Origin: Pseudomonas saudimassiliensis
Lineage (GTDB): Bacteria > Pseudomonadota > Gammaproteobacteria > Pseudomonadales > Pseudomonadaceae
Direction of reading: 5' to 3'
Length of the DNA stretch: 64,000 nucleotides
Assembly (NCBI RefSeq): GCF_000939975.1
Contig: NZ_LK391969.1
Location: 1,681,953-1,745,952 of the forward strand
A program made the translations under genes and the position numbers. Below the pieces are notes generated by a model. The model saw nothing but the letters and a program-made list of their open reading frames with translations. It had not been told where the DNA came from and did not search any database. Numbering within the stretch: position 1 is the first letter of the stretch; every line of letters begins with the position of its first letter. This document shows, piece after piece, positions 10,425 to 19,357 of the stretch.

Positions 10425-11354
10425 ATGACCCTGACCGAACTCCGTTACATCGTTACTCTGGCCCAGGAACAGCACTTCGGCCACGCCGCCGAGCGCTGCC
10501 ACGTTTCCCAGCCGACCCTGAGTGTCGGCGTGAAGAAACTCGAGGAAGAGCTGGGCATCATGCTCTTCGAGCGCACCAAGAGCGCCGTGCGCGTCACCCC
10601 TGTGGGCGAGAAGATCGTTGCCCAGGCCCAGCGCGTGCTGGAAGAGGCCATGACCATCCGCGAACTGGCCAGCGCCGGCAAGAACCAGCTGTCCGCCCCG
10701 CTCAAGGTCGGCGCCATCTATACCATCGGGCCCTACCTGTTCCCGCACCTGATTCCCCAGCTGCACCGGGTCGCCCCGGAGATGCCGCTGTACATCGAGG
10801 AAAACTACACCCACGTCCTGCGCGACAAGCTGCGCACCGGCGAGCTGGATGCCATCATCATCGCGCTGCCCTTCAACGAGCCGGATATCCTGACCAAGCC
10901 GCTGTATGACGAGCCCTTCAGCCTGTTGATTCCGGCGGACCACCCCTGGGCCAAGCGCGACCATGTCACCCTCGATGACCTGGACGACGACCGCCTGTTG
11001 CTGCTGGGCGAAGGCCACTGCTTCCGCGAGCAGGTCTTGGAAGCCTGCCCGACCACCCGGCGCACCGACGAGCAGAACAAGCACACCACCATCGAGTCCA
11101 GCTCCCTGGAGACCATCAGGCACATGGTCGCCTCCGGCATGGGCATGACGGTGCTGCCGATCTCGGCGGCGGACGACCGCTATTACAGCTCCGATCTGCT
11201 GCTGACCAAGCCGTTCAAGTCGCCCGTGCCCTTCCGCACCGTGGCCATTGCCTGGCGCGCCAGCTTCCCACGGCCGCGGGCCGTGGAGATTCTCAGCGAT
11301 TCGATTCGCCTGTGCTCGATCGGCGCACCCGCCGACAAGCCGAAGAAGGCCTGA
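10425..11354 (+). CDS. oxyR: hydrogen-peroxide sensor and regulator OxyR
   Basis: A LysR-family transcription factor of 309 residues that activates catalase and peroxiredoxin genes when oxidised. The N-terminal winged helix-turn-helix (FGHAAERCHVSQPTLSVGVKKLEEELG) is followed by the sensor domain with GHCFREQVLEAC. Counting from the ATG, the two redox cysteines fall at C199 and C208, the same positions as in E. coli OxyR, so peroxide sensing by disulfide formation should be intact. The frame is open upstream to 9972, but that region is antisense to the neighbouring reductase and was excluded. recG follows after six bases, as in P. aeruginosa. Confidence 0.97.
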   Translation: MTLTELRYIVTLAQEQHFGHAAERCHVSQPTLSVGVKKLEEELGIMLFERTKSAVRVTPVGEKIVAQAQRVLEEAMTIRELASAGKNQLSAPLKVGAIYTIGPYLFPHLIPQLHRVAPEMPLYIEENYTHVLRDKLRTGELDAIIIALPFNEPDILTKPLYDEPFSLLIPADHPWAKRDHVTLDDLDDDRLLLLGEGHCFREQVLEACPTTRRTDEQNKHTTIESSSLETIRHMVASGMGMTVLPISAADDRYYSSDLLLTKPFKSPVPFRTVAIAWRASFPRPRAVEILSDSIRLCSIGAPADKPKKA

Positions 11355-11360
11355 CGCCCC

Positions 11361-13445
11361 ATGACCCGGCCGCTGGAACGCACGCCGCTGACGGTATTCA
11401 AGGGTATCGGCCCCGCCGTGGCGGAGAAGCTCTGCCGCCTCGGCCTGACCAGCGTGCAGGATGTGCTCTTCCACCTGCCGCTGCGTTACCAGGACCGCAC
11501 CCGGGTCACACCGATCGGCGCCCTGCGGCCCGGCATGGATGCGGTCATCGAGGGCGTGATCGCCGGTGCGGACGTGGTCATGGGCCGGCGCCGCAGCCTG
11601 CTGTGCCGCCTGCAGGACGGCAGCGGCACCCTGAGCCTGCGCTTCTACTACTTCAATGCGGCGTTGAAGACCAACCTGCAGCGAGGCAGTCGCTGGCGCT
11701 GCTATGGCGAAGTCCGACCCGGCGCCTCCGGGCTGGAAATCTACCATCCGGAAATGCAGAAGCTCGACAGCCTCCAGGCCATGCCGGTGGCCACCACCCT
11801 GACGCCCATCTATCCAGCGACCGAGGGCCTGTCCCAGCAGCGCCTGCGCAGCCTCACCGACGCCGCCCTCGCCTGGCTGGACCAGGGTAACAGCCTGCCG
11901 GACCTGCTGGCCCCGGAGCTGACCGAGCAGTACCAATTGCCGCCCCTGCGCGAAGCCATCCGCACCCTGCATCGGCCGCCACCGGATGTCGACCTGCAGG
12001 CCCTGGAAGACGGCCGGCACTGGGCGCAGCATCGGCTGGCCTTCGAAGAGCTGCTGGCCCACCAACTGACCATGCTCAAGCTGCGCGCCGAGGCCCGCTC
12101 CCAGCGCGCCCCGGTCATGCAGGCTGGCGGTGAGCTGGCGCATGCCTATGTCGAGCAGCTGGGCTTTCCGCTGACCGGGGCCCAGGCCCGGGTCGCAGCA
12201 GAAATCCGCACCGACCTGCAGCAACCCCGGCCCATGCTGCGGTTGGTGCAGGGCGATGTGGGTGCTGGCAAGACGGTGGTGGCCGCCCTCGCCGCCCTGC
12301 ACGCCCTGGAAGCCGGCTGGCAGGTGGCGCTGATGGCCCCGACGGAAATCCTGGCTGAGCAGCATTTCGTCAACTTCCAGCGCTGGTTCGCGCCGCTGGG
12401 CATCTCGGTGGCTTGGATGGCCGGCAAGCTCAAGGGCAAGGCGCGGACCAACCAGTTGCAGATGATCGCCACCGGCGAGGCGGCCATGGTGGTGGGCACC
12501 CACGCGCTGTTCCAGGCCGAGGTGCAGTTCCATAACCTGGGACTGGCGATCATCGATGAACAGCACCGCTTCGGCGTGCAGCAGCGCCTGGCGCTACGGG
12601 ACAAGGGCGCCGCCGGACGCTTCTCGCCCCACCAGTTGATCATGACCGCCACGCCGATCCCGCGCACCCTGGCGATGAGTGCCTATGCCGACCTCGACAC
12701 CTCGATTCTGGACGAGCTGCCGCCGGGCCGCACGCCCATCAATACCGTGCTGGTATCCGACAGCCGCCGCGACGAGGTGGTTGAACGGGTGCGCGCCGGC
12801 TGCGCCGAGGGCCGCCAGGCCTACTGGGTCTGCACCCTGATCGAGGAGTCGGAGCAACTCCAGGCCCAGGCCGCCGAGGTCACCTGGCAGACACTGTGCG
12901 AGCAGTTGCCGGGGCTGTCCATCGGGCTGATCCACGGCCGCATGAAAGCCACCGAGAAAGCCGAAATCATGCAGGCCTTCAAGGCTGGCGACCTGCATTT
13001 GCTGGTTGCCACCACCGTAATCGAGGTAGGCGTGGACGTGCCCAATGCCAGTCTGATGATCATCGAGAACCCCGAGCGTCTCGGCCTGGCGCAGTTGCAC
13101 CAGCTGCGCGGGCGGGTCGGCCGCGGCAGTACCGCCAGCCATTGCGTGCTGCTGTATCACGCACCGCTCTCGGCCCTCGGCCGCGAGCGCATGAGCATCA
13201 TGCGCGAGAGCTCCGACGGTTTCGTCATCGCCGAGAAGGACCTCGAATTGCGCGGCCCGGGTGAGGTATTGGGCACCCGCCAGACCGGGCTGGTGCAGTT
13301 CCGGGTCGCGGACCTGGTGCGCGACGCCGATCTGTTACCCCAGGTTCAGGAGGCCGCTGCGGCCTTTGCCCGGCAGCACCCCGACCGGGTCGAGCAGCTC
13401 ATTGACCGCTGGCTGGCCGAAGCGCAGCAGTTCGCCCAGGTATGA
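11361..13445 (+). CDS. recG: ATP-dependent DNA helicase RecG
   Basis: A 694-residue helicase that remodels stalled replication forks and Holliday junctions. The N-terminal wedge/OB domain (TVFKGIGPAVAEKLCRLG, LHLPLRYQDRT-like) precedes the helicase core with Walker A GDVGAGKTVVA, the DEQH box (IIDEQHRFGVQQR), TATPIPRTLAM, and the C-terminal motifs ATTVIEVGVDVPNA and QLRGRVGRG. Length and motifs are complete. It is separated from oxyR by six bases and is probably in the same operon. Confidence 0.97.
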   Translation: MTRPLERTPLTVFKGIGPAVAEKLCRLGLTSVQDVLFHLPLRYQDRTRVTPIGALRPGMDAVIEGVIAGADVVMGRRRSLLCRLQDGSGTLSLRFYYFNAALKTNLQRGSRWRCYGEVRPGASGLEIYHPEMQKLDSLQAMPVATTLTPIYPATEGLSQQRLRSLTDAALAWLDQGNSLPDLLAPELTEQYQLPPLREAIRTLHRPPPDVDLQALEDGRHWAQHRLAFEELLAHQLTMLKLRAEARSQRAPVMQAGGELAHAYVEQLGFPLTGAQARVAAEIRTDLQQPRPMLRLVQGDVGAGKTVVAALAALHALEAGWQVALMAPTEILAEQHFVNFQRWFAPLGISVAWMAGKLKGKARTNQLQMIATGEAAMVVGTHALFQAEVQFHNLGLAIIDEQHRFGVQQRLALRDKGAAGRFSPHQLIMTATPIPRTLAMSAYADLDTSILDELPPGRTPINTVLVSDSRRDEVVERVRAGCAEGRQAYWVCTLIEESEQLQAQAAEVTWQTLCEQLPGLSIGLIHGRMKATEKAEIMQAFKAGDLHLLVATTVIEVGVDVPNASLMIIENPERLGLAQLHQLRGRVGRGSTASHCVLLYHAPLSALGRERMSIMRESSDGFVIAEKDLELRGPGEVLGTRQTGLVQFRVADLVRDADLLPQVQEAAAAFARQHPDRVEQLIDRWLAEAQQFAQV

Positions 13446-13547
13446 TGTGGCGAGCATTGGCTGCGTCTCGGCTTGCGATGCACGGCTAACAGCCCCTAAG
13501 ATCATGCACGACCTACCCATTCGCCTGCCCAGACAAGGAACGCCCTG

Positions 13548-14957
13548 ATGACCGACCACGCGGCATTGCCCCCCGCCGGCGCAAGCCTGCCGACGCCGTT
13601 GGAGAAGCAGCTGCAGGATCTGCAGATCGCCCAGCACCTGCGCCCAGGCGCCGCCGGTCCGCTCGCCCAGCAGATCCAGGTCTGCCTGCTCGCCGATGCC
13701 GCAGGGACGCTGCTGGTGCTGTTCCCCGCTGACCATCTGCTGGACCTGCGACGCCTGGAGCGGGAAACCGGCCGCGCCCTGGAACCGGTGCGTGACCGGC
13801 AGCTGCAGGCGATCTTGCAGCCTTATCAAGCGACCCAGCTGCCGGGCCTACCCGCCCTGGTGGAAGCGCCCTGCCTGATTGACCGCCAATTGCTGAGCCA
13901 TGACCGGCTCTGGCTGCCCAGCGGTGCGGCGGGCCAGTGGCTGGAACTTGATCAGCTCACCTTCAACCGGCGGATGACCGGGGCCACCGACGCCGACTTT
14001 GCCGTGCCCCTGCACAGCATTGCCTGCAGCGCAGAGGGCGCCGAACAGGACCGGCAGGACATCAGCCTGGCGGTGCAGAACTTCACTGCCCTGCGCATGC
14101 GCCAACGGCTGGAGGAGACCATCGAGATTCCACCGCTGCCCAATACCGCGCAGCAGATCATGAAATTGCGGGTCAACCCCGATGTCACGGTCGAGCAGCT
14201 CACCGACGTGGTGGAGACCGACCCAAGCCTGGCGGCCCAGGTAGTCAGCTGGGCGTCCTCGTCGTTCTACGCCGCCCCCGGCAGGATCCGCTCGGTGGAG
14301 GATGCCATCACCCGGGTCCTGGGCTTCGATCTGGTCATCAACTTGGCCGTGGGGCTATCTCTGGGCAAGACCTTCAGCCTGCCGAAGGATGCCCCCGAGC
14401 GCAGCACGCCCTACTGGGAGCAGGCGATCTATACCGCCGCGGTGATCGAGGGCCTGGCCAAGGCCATACCCCGCCACCAGCGCCCGGAACTGGGCCTGAA
14501 CTACCTGGCCGGGCTGCTGCACAACTTCGGCTACCTGGTGCTGGCCTACATCTTCCCGCCCTACTTCAAGCTGATCTGCCGCCACCTGGATGCCAACCCC
14601 CATGTGCCGGCGTACCTGGTGGACCAGTATCTGCTGGGGGTGCACCGCAACCAGATCGGCAGCTGGCTGATGCGCTACTGGGACATGCCGGCGGAAATTT
14701 CCTGCGCCCTGCGTCACCAGCACGATCCGGACTACCGGGGCGAGCATCATGTGTACGCCAACCTGGTCTATCTCAGCCTGGCGCTGCTGCGGGAACGGGA
14801 ACTGGGTAGCGGGCCGCCCATGGCGATACCGGAGGAATTGCTGGAACGTCTGGGATTGAACCGGGAAGCGGCGGAAGCCGCAGTGGACAAGGTGTTGAAC
14901 GCGCGCGATGCGCTACGCACGCTGGTGAACGAATACCAGCTGGGCTGGGACCGCTGA
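13548..14957 (+). CDS. YbaK-like/HDOD two-domain signalling protein
   Basis: A 469-residue cytoplasmic protein. Residues about 15-150 resemble the YbaK/aminoacyl-tRNA deacylase fold (LLVLFPADHLLDLRRLERETGR, LPGLPALVEAPCLIDRQLL). Residues about 190-400 are an HDOD domain (IPPLPNTAQQIMKLRVNPDVTV, ETDPSLAAQVVSWASSSFY, LGFDLVINLAVGL, LLHNFGYLVLAYIFPPYF). HDOD proteins commonly act in signalling without HD phosphohydrolase activity. From memory the same gene follows recG in P. aeruginosa (PA5346). Its partner and role are not known to me. Confidence 0.85.
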   Translation: MTDHAALPPAGASLPTPLEKQLQDLQIAQHLRPGAAGPLAQQIQVCLLADAAGTLLVLFPADHLLDLRRLERETGRALEPVRDRQLQAILQPYQATQLPGLPALVEAPCLIDRQLLSHDRLWLPSGAAGQWLELDQLTFNRRMTGATDADFAVPLHSIACSAEGAEQDRQDISLAVQNFTALRMRQRLEETIEIPPLPNTAQQIMKLRVNPDVTVEQLTDVVETDPSLAAQVVSWASSSFYAAPGRIRSVEDAITRVLGFDLVINLAVGLSLGKTFSLPKDAPERSTPYWEQAIYTAAVIEGLAKAIPRHQRPELGLNYLAGLLHNFGYLVLAYIFPPYFKLICRHLDANPHVPAYLVDQYLLGVHRNQIGSWLMRYWDMPAEISCALRHQHDPDYRGEHHVYANLVYLSLALLRERELGSGPPMAIPEELLERLGLNREAAEAAVDKVLNARDALRTLVNEYQLGWDR

Positions 14958-14958
14958 G

Positions 14959-14993
14959 CAAGCGGCCGGGGAGCTGAGCCGCTCCCCGGCTTG
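14959..14993. terminator. bidirectional hairpin between HDOD gene and HU gene
   Basis: A strong GC-rich stem (arms CAAGC-GGCCGGGGAGC and GCTCCCCGGCTTG with one bulge) occupies nearly the whole gap between two convergent genes. T-runs are short, but the placement fits a shared terminator. Confidence 0.6.
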
Positions 14994-14998
14994 TCCGT

Positions 14999-15271
14999 TC
15001 AGTTGACGGAGTCTTTCAGCCCTTTGCCGGGTTTGAAGGAGACGGTATTGCTGGCCTTGATCTGTACCGGTTCACCGGTTTGCGGGTTCTTGCCGGTCCG
15101 GGCACCACGGTGCCGCTGCAGGAAGGTCCCAAACCCGACGAGGGTAACCGTATCCTTGCGGCTCAGGGCCTGGGTAATTTCATCGAGAATCGCGTTGAGC
15201 GCACGGTTTGCCTGGTCCTTGCTCAGGTCAGCCTTTTCGGCAATAGCCGCTGCGAGTTCCGGTTTACGCAT
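14999..15271 (-). CDS. HU-family DNA-binding protein
   Basis: A 90-residue histone-like protein that bends and compacts DNA. The sequence has the helical N-terminus (MRKPELAAAIAEKADLSKDQANRALNAIL) and the beta-arm segment (GFGTFLQRHRGARTGKNPQTGE) with the conserved proline-containing tip. I use the ATG at 15271, which has GAGG upstream, rather than the ATG four codons earlier. From position it is the equivalent of P. aeruginosa PA5348, a third HU distinct from HupA and HupB, hence no firm symbol. Confidence 0.93.
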   Translation of the reverse strand: MRKPELAAAIAEKADLSKDQANRALNAILDEITQALSRKDTVTLVGFGTFLQRHRGARTGKNPQTGEPVQIKASNTVSFKPGKGLKDSVN

Positions 15272-15474
15272 ATGAAGCCTCACTATGTGTTGTTTTTGTT
15301 TTTCACTGCCTGCTGCAGCGAGCTCCGCGACGGCCCCGCCGATCCTGGCCCAAGGCTGTCAAAGCCTGCCCAGCATGGCACGACTCCAGCGTCGTTGCCA
15401 AGCCTAAACCGGGCGGACAGCCGGTGTTATCGCTGATTTCCGGTAAAAAGGCAAAACTGCCTCACCCCGCCCGT

Positions 15475-15642
15475 TCAGCCGATGGCAATCATTTCGAAGT
15501 CTTCCTTGCCAACACCGCAGTCCGGGCATTGCCAGTCCGCCGGCACGTCTTCCCAACGGGTACCCGGGGCGATGCCGTCGTCGGGCCAACCTTCCGCTTC
15601 GTCATAGATAAATCCACAAACGATGCATTGCCATTTTTTCAT
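15475..15642 (-). CDS. rubredoxin
   Basis: A 55-residue iron protein found by hand translation of the reverse strand. Two CxxC pairs bind one iron: C6/C9 (WQCIVCGF) and C39/C42 (WQCPDCGV), with the usual [15 protein letters not shown] loop between. Rubredoxins carry electrons to alkane hydroxylases or to oxygen/peroxide-detoxifying enzymes. Pseudomonads usually have two rubredoxins and a reductase here, but only one rubredoxin and no reductase are in this window, so it must work with a reductase coded elsewhere. Confidence 0.95.
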   Translation of the reverse strand: MKKWQCIVCGFIYDEAEGWPDDGIAPGTRWEDVPADWQCPDCGVGKEDFEMIAIG

Positions 15643-15798
15643 CGACGCTTCCTGAATGCTGTAGCCAAGGGAATGGAGGGTTGTCGAGCCTACCGCAAAG
15701 CCCGCACCCGGCCAACCGCTGCGCCCCGGAGGGGGTAAAAGGCCGGCCAGTCATGCTACCCTCTGCACTTCAAGACATTCAGCAGCGATAGAAGATCC

Positions 15799-16320
15799 GT
15801 GAGCATTCCCCAGTGGTACCCCGTATTGGCCCACCCCGAGATACGTGAGGGCGTCCTGTGCGACTGGCTCGGCGACACCGGTTCGCTGACCCGCCGCCTG
15901 ATGGCCGCCGGCAATGATGATTTCCAGGTAGAGGTGCTCAACGAAGCCCATCAGCCGGCTCGCGCCGATGAGGCCGCCGCCCTGGGTCTGGCCGCCGGCC
16001 AGCCGGTCTGGGTACGTGAAGTCCTGCTGCATACGGCCGGTGCGCCACGGGTGTTTGCCCGTACCGTTGCGGACCTTGCGGCCTTCAATGCCGCCGGGGT
16101 CCATCTGGAAAACCTCGGCAGCCGCAGTCTCGGCGACCTGCTATTCAACGACCCGCGGATCCGCCGCGAGCCGATCGAGATCAGCCGCTATCCGGCCCAC
16201 TGGCTACCGGCGGGTCGCCAGCACGATGGATGCTGGGCGCGGCGCTCGCTGTTCGCCAGCGACCAGCTGCAATTGCTGGTGTGCGAAGTCTTTCTCCCCG
16301 GCTGGCCCCCCGCCGCCTGA
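15799..16320 (+). CDS. ubiC: chorismate--pyruvate lyase
   Basis: Cytosolic enzyme releasing pyruvate from chorismate to make 4-hydroxybenzoate, the first committed step of ubiquinone biosynthesis. The 173-residue protein shows LCDWLGDTGSLTRRLMA near the N-terminus, PVWVREVLLHT and SLGDLLFNDPRIRREPIEISRY in the C-terminal half, typical of UbiC. The start is a GTG at 15799 with a modest GAAG site, and no ATG gives a better N-terminus. It precedes ubiA by 24 bases and is surely co-expressed with it. Confidence 0.94.
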   Translation: MSIPQWYPVLAHPEIREGVLCDWLGDTGSLTRRLMAAGNDDFQVEVLNEAHQPARADEAAALGLAAGQPVWVREVLLHTAGAPRVFARTVADLAAFNAAGVHLENLGSRSLGDLLFNDPRIRREPIEISRYPAHWLPAGRQHDGCWARRSLFASDQLQLLVCEVFLPGWPPAA

Positions 16321-16344
16321 ACCCACCATCCTTCGGAGATCATT

Positions 16345-17235
16345 GTGTCCGGCCTGCTGATCAAACCCCTGTCGCGCCTCCACCCCCGCGCCATCGACTT
16401 CATCCAGCTGATGCGCCTGGATCGCCCTATCGGCATCTATCTGCTGTTGTGGCCGACCCTGTGTGCGCTGTGGCTGGCCGCGGGTGGTTTTCCGGATCCG
16501 GTATTGCTGGCGGTGTTCGTGGCCGGCGTGGCGCTGATGCGGTCCGCCGGCTGCGCCATCAACGACTTTGCCGATCGCAAGGTGGATGGGCATGTCAGCC
16601 GCACGCGCAATCGTCCCCTGGCCACGGGCAAGGTCACCGCCCGGGAGACCCTGGTGGTGTTCGCCATCCTGGTGGCGCTCAGTGCCTCGCTGCTGCTGTT
16701 CACCAATCTGCTGACCTTCAAGCTGTCGCTGCTGGCCCTGGCCCTGGCGACCATCTACCCCTTCTGCAAGCGCTTCACCTTCTATCCCCAGGTGGTGCTG
16801 GGCGCCGCCTACTCGATGGCCATCCCCATGGCCTTCGCCGCACAGACCGGCGAGCTGCCGGCGGCCTTGTGGCTGCTGTATATCGCCAACCTGCTGTGGA
16901 CGGTGGCCTACGATACGGAATACGCCATGTGCGATCGACCGGATGACCTGGTCATCGGCGTCAAATCCACCGCCATCCTGTTCGGCGAGTCCGACAAGCT
17001 GATCATCGCCCTCCTGCAGGGGCTGGTGCTGGTCTGCCTGCTACTGGTCGGCGGCCGTTTCGATCTGGGGCTCTGGTATCACCTGGGGTTGCTGGCCATG
17101 TTGCTGAGCTTCGGCTGGCAACACTGGCTGATCCGCGACCGGGAGCCCCAGGCGTGCCTGGCAGCGTTTCTGTCCAATCACTGGAGCGGGATGCTGGTGT
17201 TCATCGGCCTGGTACTGGACTACCGTTTCGGCTAA
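16345..17235 (+). CDS. ubiA: 4-hydroxybenzoate polyprenyltransferase
   Basis: A 296-residue integral membrane prenyltransferase joining the polyprenyl tail to 4-hydroxybenzoate in the inner membrane. Both aspartate-rich magnesium-binding motifs are visible: [20 protein letters not shown] and [20 protein letters not shown]. About eight to nine hydrophobic helices surround them. The GTG start at 16345 has CGGAG upstream. It takes the product of ubiC directly upstream. Confidence 0.96.
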   Translation: MSGLLIKPLSRLHPRAIDFIQLMRLDRPIGIYLLLWPTLCALWLAAGGFPDPVLLAVFVAGVALMRSAGCAINDFADRKVDGHVSRTRNRPLATGKVTARETLVVFAILVALSASLLLFTNLLTFKLSLLALALATIYPFCKRFTFYPQVVLGAAYSMAIPMAFAAQTGELPAALWLLYIANLLWTVAYDTEYAMCDRPDDLVIGVKSTAILFGESDKLIIALLQGLVLVCLLLVGGRFDLGLWYHLGLLAMLLSFGWQHWLIRDREPQACLAAFLSNHWSGMLVFIGLVLDYRFG

Positions 17236-17243
17236 CCGGGGCA

Positions 17244-17277
17244 CCGTCATACAACTGCAATAATATTGTTATCTAAT
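17244..17277 (+). promoter_or_regulatory. Pho box and -10 element of phoB
   Basis: Two seven-base repeats, CCGTCAT (17244-17250) and CTGCAAT (17255-17261), spaced by four bases, match the PhoB site CTGTCAT at six and five positions. A TCTAAT -10 element (17272-17277) lies exactly 10 bases after the box, the spacing of PhoB-activated promoters in which the box replaces the -35. This implies that phoBR is autoactivated under phosphate starvation. Confidence 0.75.
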
Positions 17278-17313
17278 CGACGTATGTCAGACACTGCAAC
17301 TGGACGGAGCACC

Positions 17314-18003
17314 ATGGCAGACAAGACCATACTGATCGTAGACGACGAAGCCCCCATTCGGGAAATGATTGCCGTTGCGCTGGAGATGGCCGGATATCGC
17401 TGCCTTGAAGCTGAAAACACCCAGCAGGCCCATGCCGCCATCATTGATGCCAAACCGGACCTGATCCTGCTGGACTGGATGTTGCCGGGCACCACCGGCA
17501 TCGAGCTGGCTCGCCGCCTCAAGCGCGACGAGCTGACGGTCGACATCCCGATCATCATGCTCACTGCCAAGGGCGAGGAAGACAACAAGATCCAGGGGCT
17601 GGAGGTCGGTGCGGACGATTACATCACCAAGCCGTTCTCCCCCCGCGAACTGGTGGCCCGCCTCAAGGCCGTGCTGCGCCGCGCCGGGCCGGTGGATGAG
17701 GAAGCGCCCATTGAGGTCGATGGCCTGCACCTGGACCCGATCAGCCACCGCGTTACCATCGATGGCACACCCGCGGAGATCGGCCCGACCGAATACCGGC
17801 TGCTGCAGTTCTTCATGACCCACCAGGAGCGCGCCTATACCCGTGGCCAGTTGCTGGATCAGGTTTGGGGCGGCAATGTATATGTCGAAGAGCGCACCGT
17901 GGACGTGCATATCCGCCGCCTGCGCAAGGCGCTGGGATCGACCTATGAGGGCCTGGTGCAGACCGTGCGCGGCACCGGCTATCGTTTCTCCACCAAGGGC
18001 TGA
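17314..18003 (+). CDS. phoB: phosphate regulon response regulator PhoB
   Basis: A 229-residue OmpR-type regulator that binds Pho boxes and activates phosphate-scavenging genes. The receiver domain has the acidic pair DDE (residues 10-12), phosphoacceptor D54 ([10 protein letters not shown]), T-A-K ([10 protein letters not shown]) and KPF. The C-terminal winged helix includes [22 protein letters not shown] and [13 protein letters not shown] use the ATG at 17314 (GGAG upstream), which gives the exact E. coli length and D54 numbering. It is 46 bases upstream of phoR. Confidence 0.98.
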   Translation: MADKTILIVDDEAPIREMIAVALEMAGYRCLEAENTQQAHAAIIDAKPDLILLDWMLPGTTGIELARRLKRDELTVDIPIIMLTAKGEEDNKIQGLEVGADDYITKPFSPRELVARLKAVLRRAGPVDEEAPIEVDGLHLDPISHRVTIDGTPAEIGPTEYRLLQFFMTHQERAYTRGQLLDQVWGGNVYVEERTVDVHIRRLRKALGSTYEGLVQTVRGTGYRFSTKG

Positions 18004-18049
18004 GGCCAGCAACGCGGCGGCGTCGCCAACTGATCCAGGATAAACGCGG

Positions 18050-19342
18050 GTGGAAACAAACTGGTTCCGAGCAATAACCGGCAGGCTGTTCTGGCTGCTG
18101 CTGGCGTGTCTGCTGGTGGGTTGGGCGCTGGGCGAGCCCGCCTGGGCGCTGGTCCTGGGGTTGGCCGGCTATCTCGGCTGGATGCTGCGCCAGCTGCAGC
18201 GCTTCCAGCATTGGCTGCAGACCCGTCCCAGCGATCCGCCCCCCGAGACCGCCGGCATGTGGGGCGAGATCTTCGATGGCATCTACCGTATGCAGCGGCG
18301 CGACAAGCGCCTGCGCGCCCGCATGCAGGGTGTTATCGAACGCATCCAGGCCTCCACCGCGGCCCTCAGCGACGGTGTGGTGATGATCGACAAGGACGGC
18401 CATCTGGAGTGGTGGAACCACGCTGCGGAAAGCCTGCTCGGCCTGCGCGCCCCCGATGACAGCGGTCAACACGTGCACAACCTGCTGCGTGACCCGCGCT
18501 TTGTCGACTATTTTGACAGCGGCCGCTACGGCGACCCCCTGGATATCCCTTCCCCGCTGAACATCAGCACCTGGCTGCAATACAACATCACCCGCTACGG
18601 CAACGGCGAACGCCTGCTGCTGGTTCGCGACGTCACCCGGCTGCATAACCTGGAACAGATGCGCAAGGACTTCGTCGCCAATGTCTCCCACGAGCTGCGC
18701 ACGCCGCTCACCGTGGTGGTTGGCTACCTGGAAACCATGATCGACAGCGAGGAGGTGATCGAACCTCGCTGGCGGCGCCCGCTCCACCAGATGCAGCAGC
18801 AGGCCCGGCGCATGCAGAGCCTGCTCAACGACCTGTTGATGCTGTCACGCCTGGAAACCTCCGAGGCCCGGGGCGAAGAAAAGCCGGTGGACATCGCCCT
18901 GATGTTGCCCGGCATTCGGCAGGACGCCCTCGCCTTCTCCGGCGAGCGCCAGCACAGCATCAGTATTGATTGCGCCACCCAGGCACGGATCCGCGGGCTG
19001 GAGAGCGAGCTGCGCAGCGCGGTTTCCAACCTGGTGTTCAATGCGGTGAAATACACCCAGGACGGGGGCGAAATCCGGATCAGCTGGACCCAGGATGACC
19101 GCGGCGCCCGGTTGAGCGTGACGGACAACGGCCCGGGTATCGCCCCCGAGCACCTGCATCGACTGACCGAACGCTTCTACCGCGTCGACTCCAGCCGCAA
19201 CAGCACCACCGGAGGCACCGGTCTGGGCTTGGCCATCGTCAAGCATGTACTGATGCGCCACAAGGGCGAGCTACAGATCACCAGCACCCTTGGCGCGGGC
19301 AGCACCTTCACCTGCGTGTTTCCGGCCGAACGGCTTATCTGA
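18050..19342 (+). CDS. phoR: phosphate regulon sensor kinase PhoR
   Basis: A 430-residue membrane histidine kinase. Two hydrophobic helices at residues about 12-45 anchor it with almost no periplasmic loop, as in E. coli PhoR, which senses phosphate through the Pst transporter and PhoU rather than a ligand domain. A PAS-like domain (about 100-200, ALSDGVVMIDKDGHLEWWNHAAESLLG) precedes the H box NVSHELRTPL with H214, then N (NLVFNAVKY), G1 (DNGPGIAPEH) and G2 (GTGLGLAIVKH) boxes. The start is a GTG at 18050 with CAGGA upstream. It partners PhoB. Confidence 0.97.
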   Translation: METNWFRAITGRLFWLLLACLLVGWALGEPAWALVLGLAGYLGWMLRQLQRFQHWLQTRPSDPPPETAGMWGEIFDGIYRMQRRDKRLRARMQGVIERIQASTAALSDGVVMIDKDGHLEWWNHAAESLLGLRAPDDSGQHVHNLLRDPRFVDYFDSGRYGDPLDIPSPLNISTWLQYNITRYGNGERLLLVRDVTRLHNLEQMRKDFVANVSHELRTPLTVVVGYLETMIDSEEVIEPRWRRPLHQMQQQARRMQSLLNDLLMLSRLETSEARGEEKPVDIALMLPGIRQDALAFSGERQHSISIDCATQARIRGLESELRSAVSNLVFNAVKYTQDGGEIRISWTQDDRGARLSVTDNGPGIAPEHLHRLTERFYRVDSSRNSTTGGTGLGLAIVKHVLMRHKGELQITSTLGAGSTFTCVFPAERLI

Positions 19343-19357
19343 CGGCAGGCCAAGGGG

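Noticed and set aside
10389-12566. A 725-residue open frame on the reverse strand
   Set aside because: It is antisense to oxyR and recG, which have clear family motifs, and its protein is low-complexity His/Gln/Gly-rich, the usual shadow of GC-rich codons.
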